A DNA stretch of 64,000 bases from positions 17,964,870 through 18,028,869 of the forward strand of contig NC_089593.1 of the NCBI RefSeq assembly GCF_019320115.1, in the 5' to 3' direction. This document shows, piece after piece, positions 23,648-35,730 of this stretch. The notes under the pieces are model-generated. The model was not told the origin of the DNA. It was given only the letters and a program-made list of their open reading frames with translations, and did not search any database. Position 1 is the stretch's first letter; each line of letters begins with the position of its first letter. The DNA comes from Miscanthus floridulus. Taxonomy: Eukaryota > Streptophyta > Magnoliopsida > Poales > Poaceae. The translations under genes and the position numbers were made by a program.

Positions 23648-23879
23648 CCCTCTCCATCCTACTCTCATCTCATCTTCCTCCTCCCGTCTCCTCAACCACT
23701 TGACTTCAGTTCCTCTCCCTCTCCGATCCGTCTAGCCTTCAATTCATTCGAGCTCGACTCGTCACTCGAGTACTCGCGCGACAGCAGTAATTCACTCCAT
23801 TCCATTCCATCCACCACCCATCGCCCCACTGCATTCCGTCGCTCCATCCACCGTTCATCCCACCCAGACCCAGGCCACA

Positions 23880-25004
23880 ATGGGCAAGAAAGGCCTGGTC
23901 TCCATCTTCTCCCGGCTCGTGGACTCCGGCGCCCCCTCCTCCACGTCCACCGCCGCCGCCGCCCCCTCGCCGTGGCCGTGGCCGCCGTGCGGGACCAACC
24001 CACAGACGGCCTCCTTCCGTGCCGGCGCCGGCGAGCCCTGCTGCACGGCGACGGCAGCAGCAGCAGGTCGCCGGGGCGCCCACGAGGCAGCGCGCGGCGA
24101 AATGTACAAGACGGTCAACTCGGTCTACCTGGAAGACCCCGCCGCGGACGACTTCTTCTCCCTCTCCCTCGCCTGCGACGACGACGGGGAGGAAGGGCCG
24201 GCTGAGGGCCGGTTCTACCTCCACGACGACGACGACGACGGCAGCTTCTCGACCACCACGGCGTCCGAGGAGTGGTCGGAGGCCGTGATCCGCAGCCTGG
24301 GGCGGACGTCCACCGACCGCTTCTTCTTCGACCCGTCGGGCCCGCTGCCGGCGTCCAACTCCATCCTCGCCACGGCCGCAGCACCCGAGCCGGCGAGGAA
24401 GGCACTCCCCCCGGCGGAGACGGAGGAGGAGAAGACGACGGTAACGCGCGGCGTTCACGATGACGCGGACGACGACGCCGTCAAGCAGACACAGCAGCAG
24501 CAGCAACCAACGACGGCGACGTCTCTGGCGGAGCGCAGCGTGGCGGTGGCGGTGGACTCGGGCGACCCGTACGGCGACTTCCGGGCGTCGATGGAGGAGA
24601 TGGTGTCCGCGCACGGGCTCCGCGACTGGGCGGCGCTGGAGGAGCTCCTGGCGTGGTACCTCCGGATCAACGGGAAGCAGCAGCACCACCTCATCGTCGG
24701 CGCCTTCGTGGACCTGCTCCTGAGCCTGTCGTCGTCGTCCTCCTCCTCCTCCCCGCCCTCAAGTACCGCCGCCGAGACTAGCACCACCACCGCCACCACC
24801 TCGAGCAGCAGCACGACGGCCACTACCACCAGTGTCGCCAGCGACGCCGTCGTCACAACCGGCGCCGCCGCCGCAGCAGCAGCGGTGGTGGAGCATCAGC
24901 GTGGCGGAGTGAACCATGTCGCCCCTTGCTCCTCCTGCTACTACGGCGCCGCCGCGGGCGACGTCCAGGTGGACGTGGAGGCGGCGGTGGAGGGTGACGA
25001 CTGA
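23880..25004 (+). CDS. OFP: OVATE family protein (putative transcriptional repressor)
   Basis: An intronless gene of 374 codons from the ATG at 23880, preceded by a CT-rich leader. The C-terminal half holds the OVATE domain (residues about 226-283: DPYGDFRASMEEMV, then WAALEELLAWYL and HHLIVGAFVDLLL). N-terminal motifs typical of one OVATE subgroup are WPWPPCGTNPQTASFR (31-46) and MYKTVNSVYLED (75-86), and a SEAVIRSLG segment follows. Poly-Asp, Gln, Ser/Thr and Ala runs separate these and dominate the last 90 residues. Known family members are nuclear or cytoskeleton-associated plant proteins that repress transcription with TALE homeodomain partners and affect organ shape and cell growth. Family assignment is secure; the exact orthologue is not. 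A CACTA element ends 0.77 kb upstream, and part of the upstream region is duplicated at 1-317. Confidence 0.95.
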   Translation: MGKKGLVSIFSRLVDSGAPSSTSTAAAAPSPWPWPPCGTNPQTASFRAGAGEPCCTATAAAAGRRGAHEAARGEMYKTVNSVYLEDPAADDFFSLSLACDDDGEEGPAEGRFYLHDDDDDGSFSTTTASEEWSEAVIRSLGRTSTDRFFFDPSGPLPASNSILATAAAPEPARKALPPAETEEEKTTVTRGVHDDADDDAVKQTQQQQQPTTATSLAERSVAVAVDSGDPYGDFRASMEEMVSAHGLRDWAALEELLAWYLRINGKQQHHLIVGAFVDLLLSLSSSSSSSSPPSSTAAETSTTTATTSSSSTTATTTSVASDAVVTTGAAAAAAAVVEHQRGGVNHVAPCSSCYYGAAAGDVQVDVEAAVEGDD

Positions 25005-27423
25005 CGAGGCGAGTGCTGGTACTGGCAGCGACGGCGATCGTGATCGTGCCCGCGCCACTGGTAGTGCTCCACTGCGGCTTGTCGCCTGAATGGATGACCT
25101 GCTAATCTCGAATCTCGATACCTTACCTCCTGCCTGCTGATGGTGAAAGTGTTCTGATGATGATTAACCAAGCAAATTAGTTAACGACAGGGTGATTAAT
25201 TGGACGCTGTCACTACACTCGTGATCGGAGTACCCTTTTTTTTTTCCTATTAGTGACATGTAGGTGGTGCGCGTAGCAATAGACTAGTAGTAGTAGGTGC
25301 GGATCGAAGGATCCAATGCAATGTACAACTAGTATAGTAGGAGTATATTAATTGTATGTGTAGGAATCGTAGTGGTATAAATTTGGGTCAAATTTTTGGT
25401 GATTTCTATTTATATCCTGTTTGCTTCGTTGAAAAGAAAAGCTAAAAATTATTGTTCGCTGATTTGTTGTGAGTAAAAACATTGGCTTATTTTTTCAGCG
25501 AAGGGAGCTTCAGCAACAATTAATGGAGTTCATTGTGGAGTAATCTGTAGCTTATCCTCAGTACTACTACCACTAGATCCTCCAATCACCGGCCTAGTTT
25601 ATGTTGATCTCACGGTTAATACACAGACCGGTAGGTGAGGCAGATCCTGATAGAAAGGGCAGGCAGCATACGCCTACCAACAGATTATTGATTTGGCTGG
25701 TTAGGTGTGAGAAAAAAATATTATTCTAGCTTATAATCCATGATCGTATACGATCGTATAAGCCTAGCCGAACATTTAATACGCTCGCTGAGTGAGCTGC
25801 GTGTGCCTGTATTTATGTGCAGCATGCATATATCATACAGAACATGTACTAGCCTAGCCGGCGCGACGAGCCCCCTCTCTTTTTTTCCCTCTCTGTATGT
25901 ATGTAGTTGCACAGTTGAAATCCATGATTAATTAGGCGAGTGATGATCTGATGACGAGGACCCCAGCTGCCATTAAGTGTGAGCAGCAGCTAGTTCACGT
26001 ATACTCGTTGCATGCGATCGATCGAGGTCCAGGGCTCCAGGCGCACAACTTGCGGATGTGACAGCAGGGGCAGGTAATAGAGGCAAATTTGTCGCATCGT
26101 ATTCGTATCCATGCATCAGAGATCGTCGGGACCTACTGACTCCATGCATGATATGGGCGCATGCATGCATGTATGATGAGTGAATCCATGCATGCGTTGG
26201 CCGGTTAGAGATGGATTAGGAGCATAAACCTGCTTTGCATGCCTGTCAGGATGTCATCATATATCAGGCCGGACCGGGCAACGAGCAGGAGCTATAGCTG
26301 GTTCTAACATAACTTTTGTATTTTAATAAATTTAATGAAGGCTGTGGTGAGAAAGACGGCTAGAAAAAGTTATAAAAAAAACCCCGTGCTGTTTGGGTTT
26401 CAGTTTCAGTTTATTTTTAGACAACTTATATAAGCTGGACCACACTGCACTCGCACTGGTGTCTCGTTTTGGAGTCACTACACTTTACATTGCGTATACT
26501 ATCGATCCGTTAAAAGTTAACCGTATACTACGTTTTCAGTTTGGGCTCCGAATTTGCAGGAGCGACAAGGCCCAGAGGAGAGGAGAAGCACGTTCGGCCC
26601 AGTAGTGTACTCCTTCCCTTTATCCTTTTTTTGTGCACCAGGGCATACATATACGGGGATGAGGGATCAGATTTCTTGAAGTGAGTACGTATACGTAATC
26701 TAGACGGTGTCGCACGGGCTGCCTACATGCGGCACCGTCCGTCCCACATCGCCCTGATCAGTAAAGCAAGCGATTGCTTGTTCAAGGTGCTGCATTTGGT
26801 CGCGATTCTTTAGGTAGATCGCCTCCAATTTACAGCCTGTTCGGTTGGCTGGTTCGTATTGTTGCTGGTTTATGAAGAAGTACTGCTGGCTAGTTTGTGT
26901 GAGAAAAAAATATTATTCTGTCTGGAAATTTACGATCATTTAAGACAAGCCACAGCCAAATGAACAGTCTATTGAGATTTTAGCGCACTTGTTGAGTCGT
27001 TCCTGATGACTAGTCAAAGCATTGAGCTGTGTGTTCTTTCAAACGGCTCTCTTGAACATGGGCTTCTTCATCTATTATAAGCTTACTATTGAGCTTTTCA
27101 GTTTGTGACCTCAGTTCCTGAGCGCGAATGAGTGCTTCTGAAGTTGGAATCCTTGGGATGAAATTTGTTCTTCATAATGTTTGGTGGTTCTCATCCGTAA
27201 GGGGGCGCCCGCGGTTGACTCGGCTGTACTTTGCCGTATGCATGCACGGCAATCGGCAACGGCAGCTCGTCTTCCTGCGCTAGTCTGTCTTCAGATCACG
27301 ATAAAACATCATGATGCGTGCCAGTGCTGCTGGGTACTACAGCATCATATCCTGTGTGCTTGCCCGATGCCCAGCCAGCACCGAACACGAACGAATCGCT
27401 GCGACGCCACTCGCGCTCGCATA
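25005..27423. other. Intergenic region with MITE remnants
   Basis: No gene is supported. The first ~300 bases are the likely 3' untranslated region of the OVATE gene. GTGTGAGAAAAAAATATTATTCT appears at 25706 and again at 26900, marking two members of one MITE family. Repeated GCATGCATG stretches lie at 26100-26200. A 12-bp stem (GACGGTGTCGCA / TGCGGCACCGTC) sits at 26703-26742. Confidence 0.5.
26832..26972. mobile_element. Small MITE
   Basis: Ends AGCCTGTTCGGTTGGCTGG and, inverted, AGACTGTTCATTTGGCTGTGG bound about 140 bases containing GTGTGAGAAAAAAATATTATTCT. The same core at 25706 belongs to a second, less complete member. No coding capacity and no clean target duplication. Confidence 0.55.
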
Positions 27424-28231
27424 GGGCGTGATTGCTTGGCCAAATCGGACCGTCCGCGTCCTTTCGTGGGTTCGTCTGGTTGTCCTACTCTTATTTTTCT
27501 CCTGCTTTCTCTCGTATAGATTTGTTCGTCCGTCTCGGACGGCGCCGTCTTCTTGATCCCCACTTCTCTCTCGGTGCAGGCTCGTTCGGTGCTTGACGGG
27601 AACCTTCGCGCCGAGCGCGGGAGATGAGGCCGTCCGGGCCATAAAGCGCGCGCGCGGATCTCGGCTAGGGTTACCGTCCTCACACTTCGCCTCTTCTTCC
27701 GCCATAGCTCCGGTGCGAACTCCCGTCTTGCTCTCCCTCGACCTCGGTAGCCCTACCGAGGTGACCCTCGCTGACGGATTTCTCTCGGCCCTCCGGCGCT
27801 TGGACGGTATATATGCCACCTGCGCTCTTCCCCTCCTCTTTCTTCGGTGTCGATTTTATTGATTTGTTGGTGGTTTTTGCTTGAAATGCTAAGAAATCAG
27901 GGTTCTTGTTTGACATCCTCAGATCTGTACGATGCTATAACTGATTTACCTGTTCCTAGCTCAGATCTATACATGATGCTTCGTATTTGGTTTATACCTC
28001 ATGTTTTGTGTAGATCTTGTACATGCTGATGCCTATTTTGTTGTACAAACTGAGCAAAGTATCTAGAGGTCAGTGATGTGGATTGTGTAACAGTATACGC
28101 TGTAGGAGCACCCTTTGGTGTGGCAGCCGCGTCTTTCATAGTTCATTTTGTCTGATTTTTTGCTTGCTAAGCAGTACACACCCATGTTGCATGCTTCCTT
28201 TCTAATGTTGCCCTCCATCCTGTTGGTAGAC

Positions 28232-29419
28232 ATGGCATTTGAAGCTAGACGAAGGGCTGCTGCTACTGTGGTTGTTGCAGTGGCTGCTTAGTTTTTCATA
28301 TGGTTTAGGAGGAGAGTTAAAGATTCGCGCTCAGTCACCTATGGTCCCTTGGCTGAGAGGGACAAACAGAGGATGAACAACCTTAGATACATCTATGAAT
28401 CTGATGATGTGCACTGTGTCAACCTTCTTAGAATGAGGAGGGCCCCTTTTTTCCAACTTTGTGACCTTTTTCATAGTAAAGAGCTTGTCACTGACAGCAT
28501 ACATGCATCTGTTGAAGAACAAGTAGCCATGTTCTTACATGTTGTTAGTCACAATGAGAGGTTTATGGTGGTTGACCTTACTTTCAGGAGGTCTGCAGAG
28601 ACAATTAGTAGGTTCTTCCAGAAGGTGTTATATGCGGTAGGAGAGCTGAGGAATGAATTGATTGTCCCTCCTGCTACCAATGTCCATCCTAGGATCCTTT
28701 GGAGCAGAAGGTGGTACCCCTATTTTAAGGTTGGTATCCATAACTTGTCGTACATAGGTCTCATGCATATCAGTTTGGTGTCAATGTTCACTTGCACTTA
28801 TGTTTTTTTCAATTAGGACTATATAGGAGCAATTGATGGTACTCATGTATTAGCTAGAGTGCCTGTGAAGATGCAAGTTGCCTTTAGAGGCAGGAAGCAC
28901 ACCATCACACAAAATGTGTTGGCAGCCGTGGACTTTGACCTCAGATTCACCTATGTGCTTGCTGGTTGGGAGGGATCTGCACATGATGCTCTTATCTTGT
29001 CTGATGCTGTTGAAAGAGATGATGGCCTTAGAGTACCACTAGGTATCATCCAAACCAAAAATAACCTTTGACACTTTGCTTACTCCTAAATGAAACTACT
29101 AAAACATATTCCTATCTGCTAATTTTTAGGCAAATTCTATCTTGTCGATGCTGGCTATGCAGTGAGGCCTGGTTTCTTGCCACCATTTCGTGCCACAAGA
29201 TACCATTTGAGGGAGTTTGGTTCAAACCGACCTCAAAATCAAAGAGAGCCTTTTAATCTAAGACATTCGTCTCTTAGAGTAACAGTTGAGAGGGCTTTTA
29301 GGGCTCTAAAGAATAGATTTAGGATATTGGACAACAAACCTTTCCACCCATATAAGACCCAAGTTAAGCTTGTTCTTGCCTGTTGTATTCTTCACAATTG
29401 GATCCTCAGGCATGGGTAG
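28232..29419 (+). pseudogene. PIF/Harbinger DDE nuclease (HARBI1-like), one premature stop
   Basis: There are three exons by consensus splice sites: 28232-28729, 28817-29042 and 29130-29419. The ATG at 28232 opens MAFEARRRAAATVVVAVAA, then a TAG at 28289 interrupts an otherwise open frame. A helix-turn-helix-like N-terminal part (ESDDVHCVNLLRMRRAPFFQ) precedes the catalytic part: first Asp in AIDGTHV (start of exon 2), second in GSAHDALIL, then YLVDAGYA, and Glu in VERAFRALKNRF. All three DDE positions are present. It would cut and integrate the element with TAA/TTA target choice, as known for the family. A TTG-initiated product downstream of the stop is conceivable but unlikely. Confidence 0.88.
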
Positions 29420-29866
29420 GACGAGCATGTGCCTGCTGAATCCATATGGACACCTAACATCAATGACAATGCCTCACAACCAGATCATGTCCCTGACAAT
29501 GGTACCTAGGCACAATAGAGGGAGGCATGGGCTGCATAGATGTGGCAAAATAGGGGGAATTCTAGGGTGTAGTGGCATGGTGTGTGTACTATTTAGTAGC
29601 ATTGGAGAAACTTGTATTTTAACTGAGACCTATGGCACTTTGCAATGATGTAATACATATTCCTTTTCTGCCTATTTGATCTGTTGAACTTATATTTCAT
29701 ACCATGCAATTTGTTTTCCTTACGTACTGGTTGCTCAATGTTATGGTGGTTGTGGATAGAAAATGGACAATATGCCTGACCAGGTGTTAATATTGGTGGT
29801 GAGGACAATGTGGTGGAACAGGGTGGGGTAGTTGCTGATGATGATGGCAACCAAGCAGCCCCTTAG

Positions 29867-32800
29867 TGTAACACCTCGGGTGTTTAAATACTAAAACTTG
29901 CCATGTCATCATATGCATTGCAAAGTATTTGGCCTTTAGTGAAAATTTTGATATGCATACACTAAAACAAGTTTACCTTTATGTGGTATGTGTTGAATTG
30001 TATTGTTTGAATCAAGTTCAAAATTTGGTTTGGATTTGAATTTCCAAGAAAACCCTGATTTTCAGTATTTAAATCCTACCCTGGAAACTCATTTCAAAAT
30101 CTAAGCATATTTTGGGGTTGAGCCTAAAAGCAAAAGTGTAGAGCTTGTCAAATTGTACAAAGTTTGTTTTTGGAGTTTTCAAAGTTGTTATGAAAAATAT
30201 AAAGTAATTTGAAAAGGCGAAATTCTTTAAATGTCCCCTATTTGAATTCAAATTTGCATTTCAAAATATAGACTGAATTAGGGGGTGGTTATAAAAGCAA
30301 AGTTGTAGAGCTTTGAATTTTGAGCAACTTTTATTTTTGGAGATTTTTGAGTTGTTATACAAATTTAGGAGTAATTTGGGATTTAAAGCGAGTGGCATTT
30401 TGGTAATTAGTTGGAACAGTGGAAGCAGGCACACTCTCGCCGTCGATGAGCCTCCACCGTCTTCTACGCGCGTCCTCAGGCGCCACCTCTGGCCTTGACG
30501 TGTCCGCGTCGTTGTGGCGTGTCAAGCGCACCGTTCCCCGCCGCTTTTCGCCCGCTGGTTAAGTCTGGAACGACGTCACCGTTCTTCTTTCTCTCCTCTG
30601 TTTTCCCAACGTCGCCGCCGTAGCTCCGTCGAGCTCGCCTCGCCTCCTCAGCGCAATCCAGCCTCGGCTAAGCTTGCCACAGCTTTGCCAGTCCCTTGTG
30701 CAACTAGTCCTCCAGCCCTTGTTGCTTGATTGCGCCGGGAACCGCCGTTCTTTGCCTTTTTTCCTCGCGGCCGGCAGCGTCACCAGTGACCCCGTTTCAC
30801 TATGGCCAGAGCTCTGTGGTGAGTCTCAGACCTTGCGGAGTCTTGCTCTAGCTTCACCTTGTTCTCGTGATGCTCTATGACCGGTTGATTGCTCCTTTTG
30901 TCCACCGCAGCCACCGGAGTAACATCGTCGCCATTGCTCGCACCGCCGTGATCACTGTGACCATCGACTCGCCTCACCGTTGTTCCTCCGGCTCGTCCAT
31001 CGCCTTCAACGTGATCGGGGTGAGCTCCTAGTTCTTCCCAAGTTGTTTGTTTCACCGTTACTGGTCTCCTGTCGCCGGCGTAGCGCTGCCGTGCAGTCGT
31101 GGCCGCCATGGCCGGCGTAGTGCTTGGTCCAGTTCGTAATTGATCTCACTAGTGCCACAAATCGATGCACCGTGACGTAGTGATCATGCTCGTACCTTGG
31201 CCGTCGCTAGTGACCTCGCCGTCGGCGAGATTTCGCCGGTCAAAGCTGCTGTCGCCGCGGTCAGCGCGAGGGGTGGAAGATGACATGTGGGGTCGGTTGT
31301 CAGTGACTCAGCGTTCAAAATGGATTTTTCTATTTTGCAAATTTGAATGAATAGTGATAGTTTTTGTTATTTTTGTGTAGAATTATTTAGCGTTCCAAAA
31401 ATTATGAAAATTTTTGTGTGACCTCTCTGTGGTGTATATTATTTTAAAAAAATATGAAATTTTGTTTTTCAGTATTTTTTAATGTGATGAAAATTGCTCA
31501 ATTAATTAATAAATGGTTTTCCATGATTTTTCTAGGCTTAATTAATTATCCAAAAATTATGAAAATTGTTTTGCCACTTAGTTATCATGTGATGAACATT
31601 TACAAATTTTTTTAGCTCAATTAAAATAAGTTGATTTATTTCATAATTTTGAATTAAATAATTAATTCATAAAAGCAAATAGTAACATTTAATGATTTAG
31701 GTTTTGTTTGATTTTTGGATTGAGTGATGACCTTGGGTCATTAGTTGGTAATGATCCTTGGCAATTGATGTATGTGTTACAAAAAAGGTTTAGTTCATTT
31801 GACTTGCAACTGTACCGCGAAGGAAAGTTGTATTCGAATTGTTAATTTTGCATCCATCATCAAGCATCATGTTTCGTATCCCGCATCATGTTAAACATGG
31901 CATTGTTACTACGTGTAGTGAACGAAGGTGAACACGTGGTTGTTAATCCAGTTGTGGAGGAAGTTAATCTGTTTGTTGAGGTCGGATCGGATAATTGTGG
32001 AACATCGTAGGAACCTAACTTTTCCGTCAACGAAGGCAAGCCCCGGATGCATTTAACCCTACCTTGTGTTTTATAAATTTTAACGCTTTTGCTTTTATAT
32101 ACTGCATTAAGTGATTAGGAGTCAAGTGGAAACCTAATTGGTGCATTACCAACCTTGTTTTTTTATATCTACCTTGTTACCAGTTTTAATTCGTAAATGC
32201 CTAGTTATGCTTAGTCCTGCTTAGCCGGGTGATTACCTGTCACCTGAGAGTTTTAAATAGATCTTTGGTTACTTATGTTATCATGAGATATGAGCATGTG
32301 GAGTAAGAAATCTAGACCGGGCAGACTCGGTGTGTGAGAGCCACAAGACATGGAGGTCTTGTGAGCGGCTTCTTTCCGCCTGTATCGATTAAGGTCCGTC
32401 CGTTGTTGAATTGCATGAGGTGAGACTTTGTAGTACTAACCACATACTCCAGTAAGCCTTAACTCAGAAATTCTATTACGAGAATGGCTACTCGCGCACT
32501 AGGAGTGGAGAGATGGCGAGAGTAGCGTGTACCCACGTGGCTTTGGGCTGGATTGGTGGAGTACTGTATTCTCGGGTGGCGCGGACCCGTTCTTATTTTA
32601 GAGGACCTAAGGATAGGTTGATATATGTAAGTCGGGGACCTACATATGTCGTGTGGTCTGGAATCCCTAGCTGGGTTTACAATCGGTTCAAATCGTCGTT
32701 GCTCCTCAGTTATGGAGACTCAACGCACTGTTCATCATCATAGTTTAATAACTGTAACTTGAGTAAGGTTTGAGAAAGAGTTTGATATGAAGCTCATGAT

Positions 32801-33450
32801 CTCATTATGGATCATGGCAGATTCATATATGGTACTTATAAGGTTTTACATATTGAAGTAAAGAATTTTGTTAAAGAGCTTTTACGCAAAAGAACTTGAT
32901 TATTGCTAAAGCCATACCTTGAATCTCTGAGCCTACATTCCTGAGTCTTCTCAGTTTTTATTTTGGTTAAGTCTTGTTGAGTACTTTTGTACTCAGGGTT
33001 CGTTGACCCTTGTTGTAGGTGAGCCTCATGAGCAGGTCTATTTTGGACCTTGCTGCATAACTGTTGTTCATGTCGATGACGATAAGTGAATGTGTGATCC
33101 TTGGGCAGGATGCTTATTTTGTGTGTTATGTTTATGTTAATTATGCCACTCCACTACTACTATGGTTTGTAATAATAATCGTACTCAGTTTGTAAGGTTT
33201 GAAACAACTAGTTTGTAAACTAAGTTATCGTAAGACTTTCGCTATTTTACTCTGATGTATATATTTGAATAAATGTTGTAATACTGCAATGACTCTGTAA
33301 TGTGATCCTCCTCAAAAATCGTGGATGATTCGGGGTTCCCCGAGGACACCCAACAGACTTCTTAAATTACTAGGAACATATGCATAGTCGTCAGAGGTCG
33401 TTGGACAGTGACAAGTGCATATGGGTCCTATAATTTAGGAGGTTCTACCA
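29867..33450 (+). repeat. 5' LTR of chromovirus A
   Basis: 3,584 bases. It starts TGTAACACCTC and ends GGTTCTACCA immediately before CAGAGTGGTATCAGAGC. A GC-rich block (30420-31270) is flanked by AT-rich sequence. Open frames in it differ between the two LTRs and are not supported as genes. Confidence 0.92.
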
Positions 33451-33455
33451 CAGAG

Positions 33456-33467
33456 TGGTATCAGAGC
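33456..33467 (+). other. Primer binding site of chromovirus A
   Basis: TGGTATCAGAGC is complementary to the 3' end of plant initiator methionine tRNA. It lies five bases inside the 5' LTR. Confidence 0.9.
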
Positions 33468-33854
33468 GATCGTTACAAAGTCTTTGTTGTATTGTTTTAC
33501 AAAAACTTCAAAATGATTTGGGACAAATAGATATAACTTGTTAATTTGGTCCAAATTGCTTCTGGCTTATCTTATTTCATTCTCACCATTCCTTAATTGA
33601 TTAAAAAGGCTTTGTGTGGTGGAGTAGTAATCTTATTATGCCCTATATAAAAATAAATATGGTTATGTACCCTATAAGCTTTGATGTTTTTGTTCGTAAG
33701 AATGATTCATGCATCATGATTAATTCACTTGTTACTTCCTTCACCCTGAGTCTGGGTTGGGTAGTGAGTCTAGGTTGAGTTATGTAATCCATCCTAACTG
33801 CTCTTTAGATTTTGATCAGATTGTCTTAATTGGATTAATCTTGCTTCCTATAGT

Positions 33855-34430
33855 ATGGCTCGCACCAAGGTAACGCCCCGTAAGTCCGTTGGACCTAAAG
33901 GAGTTCCTCGTCACCAACTTGCCCCTAGAAATGACGGTGCTAGCAGTAGCAGCTCTAGGCCTGATCCCTAGGCAGAGATATAGAGGCTTTCAACAGAGTT
34001 AGCACAGGCTACTAGAGATAGGGCCTTGGATGCCATCCGGGTGGGCAAGTTAAAGGATCAATTGAAGTGTCGCACCACCGCTCATAAGAACTGCGAGCGT
34101 ATGTTAATTCGTATGGTGGAAGGGAGAAATGAGGCTTGGCATAGGTAAGATGTAGCTAGAGCTAGAGCTAGAGCACATGAGCTAGAATTTTATGTAGAAG
34201 ATTTAGAAGAACATAATACTACTTTGCATGAAGAAGTCCATAGGCTGAGCAACCTCCTGGATCCAAATCATGAACCTCAAGCTAATGTAATGGACCCTGG
34301 TGTCGTCATTGCTGATGATGATGAACTTGAAGAGGAAGAAGAAGAAGATCCAGAAGAATTAGTGATGGTTGATGAAAGTGATAATGAAGGCGGAAATGTT
34401 TCTGGAATGGATACCGATCATGAGGTTTGA
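33855..34430 (+). pseudogene. Histone H3 tail-mimic protein of chromovirus A
   Basis: The ATG at 33855 starts a 191-codon frame beginning MARTKVTPRKSVGPK. Against the H3 tail (residue 1 after Met), A1, R2, T3, K4, T6, R8, K9, S10, G12 and K14 are kept and a QLA follows. Next come a Ser-rich spacer (33945-33965), a region of likely coiled coil (ELAQATRDRALDAIRVGKL; HELEFYVEDLEEHNTTLHEE) and a strongly acidic tail (ELEEEEEEDPEELVMVDESD). It has no H3 histone fold, so it is not a histone gene. Three in-frame stops (33969, 33981, 34146) read as CAG or CAA to TAG or TAA. It lies between the primer binding site and gag and is homologous to the B protein at 41916. Function is unknown; the H3-like tail suggests interaction with H3 modifiers or readers. 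Confidence 0.8.
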
Positions 34431-34603
34431 TGTGGTCGAGGAGAAGAGTAGAGTTGTAAAATAGGAGATCTAGTTAAGTTAAGTAGTCTTGTTTAGGTGC
34501 GGGCTTGTGCTTAAATAAGTAAACCCAATGTAATGTGTTTGCAGTAAGCTCTTTTAATATCTCAATAAAAGCTTGTGAGTAAAGTTTGGTTTGTTATGAA
34601 CAG

Positions 34604-35730
34604 ATGCCTGGTACTCGTGCTTTGAATATTCCTGGTTCTTCGCATGACGAGGGTGGTGTTCCTGATCCACCACCAGTTCCACCAACTTTGGCTGATGCTA
34701 TAGCAGCACTGGTCCATGTGACCATAGAAAATGCTCGATTGCTTCGAGAGATAGCTCAGAGTAATCAGAATATGGTGCAAGGAAACCGTGGCCGCAATCA
34801 TAACAGGCAGGAGGCTATGTATGTTGATTTTACAGATACAAGACCACCAGTGTTCACCAAGGCCGATGAACCACTAGAGGCTGATGATTGGCTTCGGACC
34901 ATGGAGCAGAAATTTGATCTTATTCCATGCATAGAGATGCAGAAACCTATGTTTGCTGCCCAGCAACTTAGAGGTGCAGCCGGTGCCTGGTGGGCAAATC
35001 TAGTGGCTATGCAACCAGCTGGCATTCCAATAACTTGGGCTGAGTTCCGTACTGCCTTTAGAGCTCATTATATTCCAGAAGGAGTGATGGCCATGAAGCT
35101 GGATGAGTTCCTTGCTTTGAAGCAAGGGGATCAAATGGTTATGTAATATGTGGGTAGATTCAATCACCTATCACAGTATGCATCTAAACATGTCAATACA
35201 GATGCCAAGAAATAGAAATGGTTCATGCGAGGTCTGAATACCAAATTACAAACAATGATGACGGCATGTGCCAATGTTACTTATCATGAGGCAGTGAATA
35301 TTGCAATTGCTTCTGAGGAAAAGTATCGGCAGCATAAGGAGATCAAGAAAAAGAAGAGTGTGCCGTCTGGATCTTTTGGTGGAAATCAAAAGAGGTAAAA
35401 GATAATCTATCATCCAGTCAACCATTATCGTCCTCCTTATCGTCCACCGTAGTTCCAAGCTGAGCAATAGTCAAATGTCCGTCCTGCTATAACCTACCTG
35501 AATTCACAACAGACAAATGCTCCTGGTGGCAATGCTCCAACATCCCAAGGTCACAATTATCCATGTTACAATTGTGGAAGGTCCGGTCATTTCTTCAGGG
35601 AATGTCCGTATCCCAAGCAGGCTAATCAAAATTATCAGAAGGCCCCTGCCAATCAACAATAGGGTCAAGCACAGAACAAGAACCATAATCAGAATGCTCA
35701 GAAGAGCAAAGATGAAAGGAAGATAGGACG
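34604..35730 (+). pseudogene. Chromovirus A gag
   Basis: The ATG at 34604 (MPGTRALNIPGSSHDEGG) directly follows GAACAG, a possible splice acceptor. The capsid region runs through DTRPPVFTKADEPLEADDWL, AWWANLVAM and WAEFRTAFRAHYIPEG. A zinc knuckle CYNCGRSGHFFRECP lies near 35571-35615. Gag would assemble the particle and package the RNA. At least six stops (for example 35144 and 35213, and near 35397) each fit CAG or CAA to TAG or TAA. The boundary with protease is approximate, as gag and pol share one frame. Confidence 0.85.

Noticed and set aside
23739..24689. 316-residue minus-strand frame opposite OVATE gene 1
   Set aside because: Shadow of GC-rich coding sequence; Arg/Val/Gly-rich with no domain.
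26703..26742. Short hairpin as a microRNA precursor
   Set aside because: A stem of 12 bp with one mismatch is too short; no extended foldback around it.
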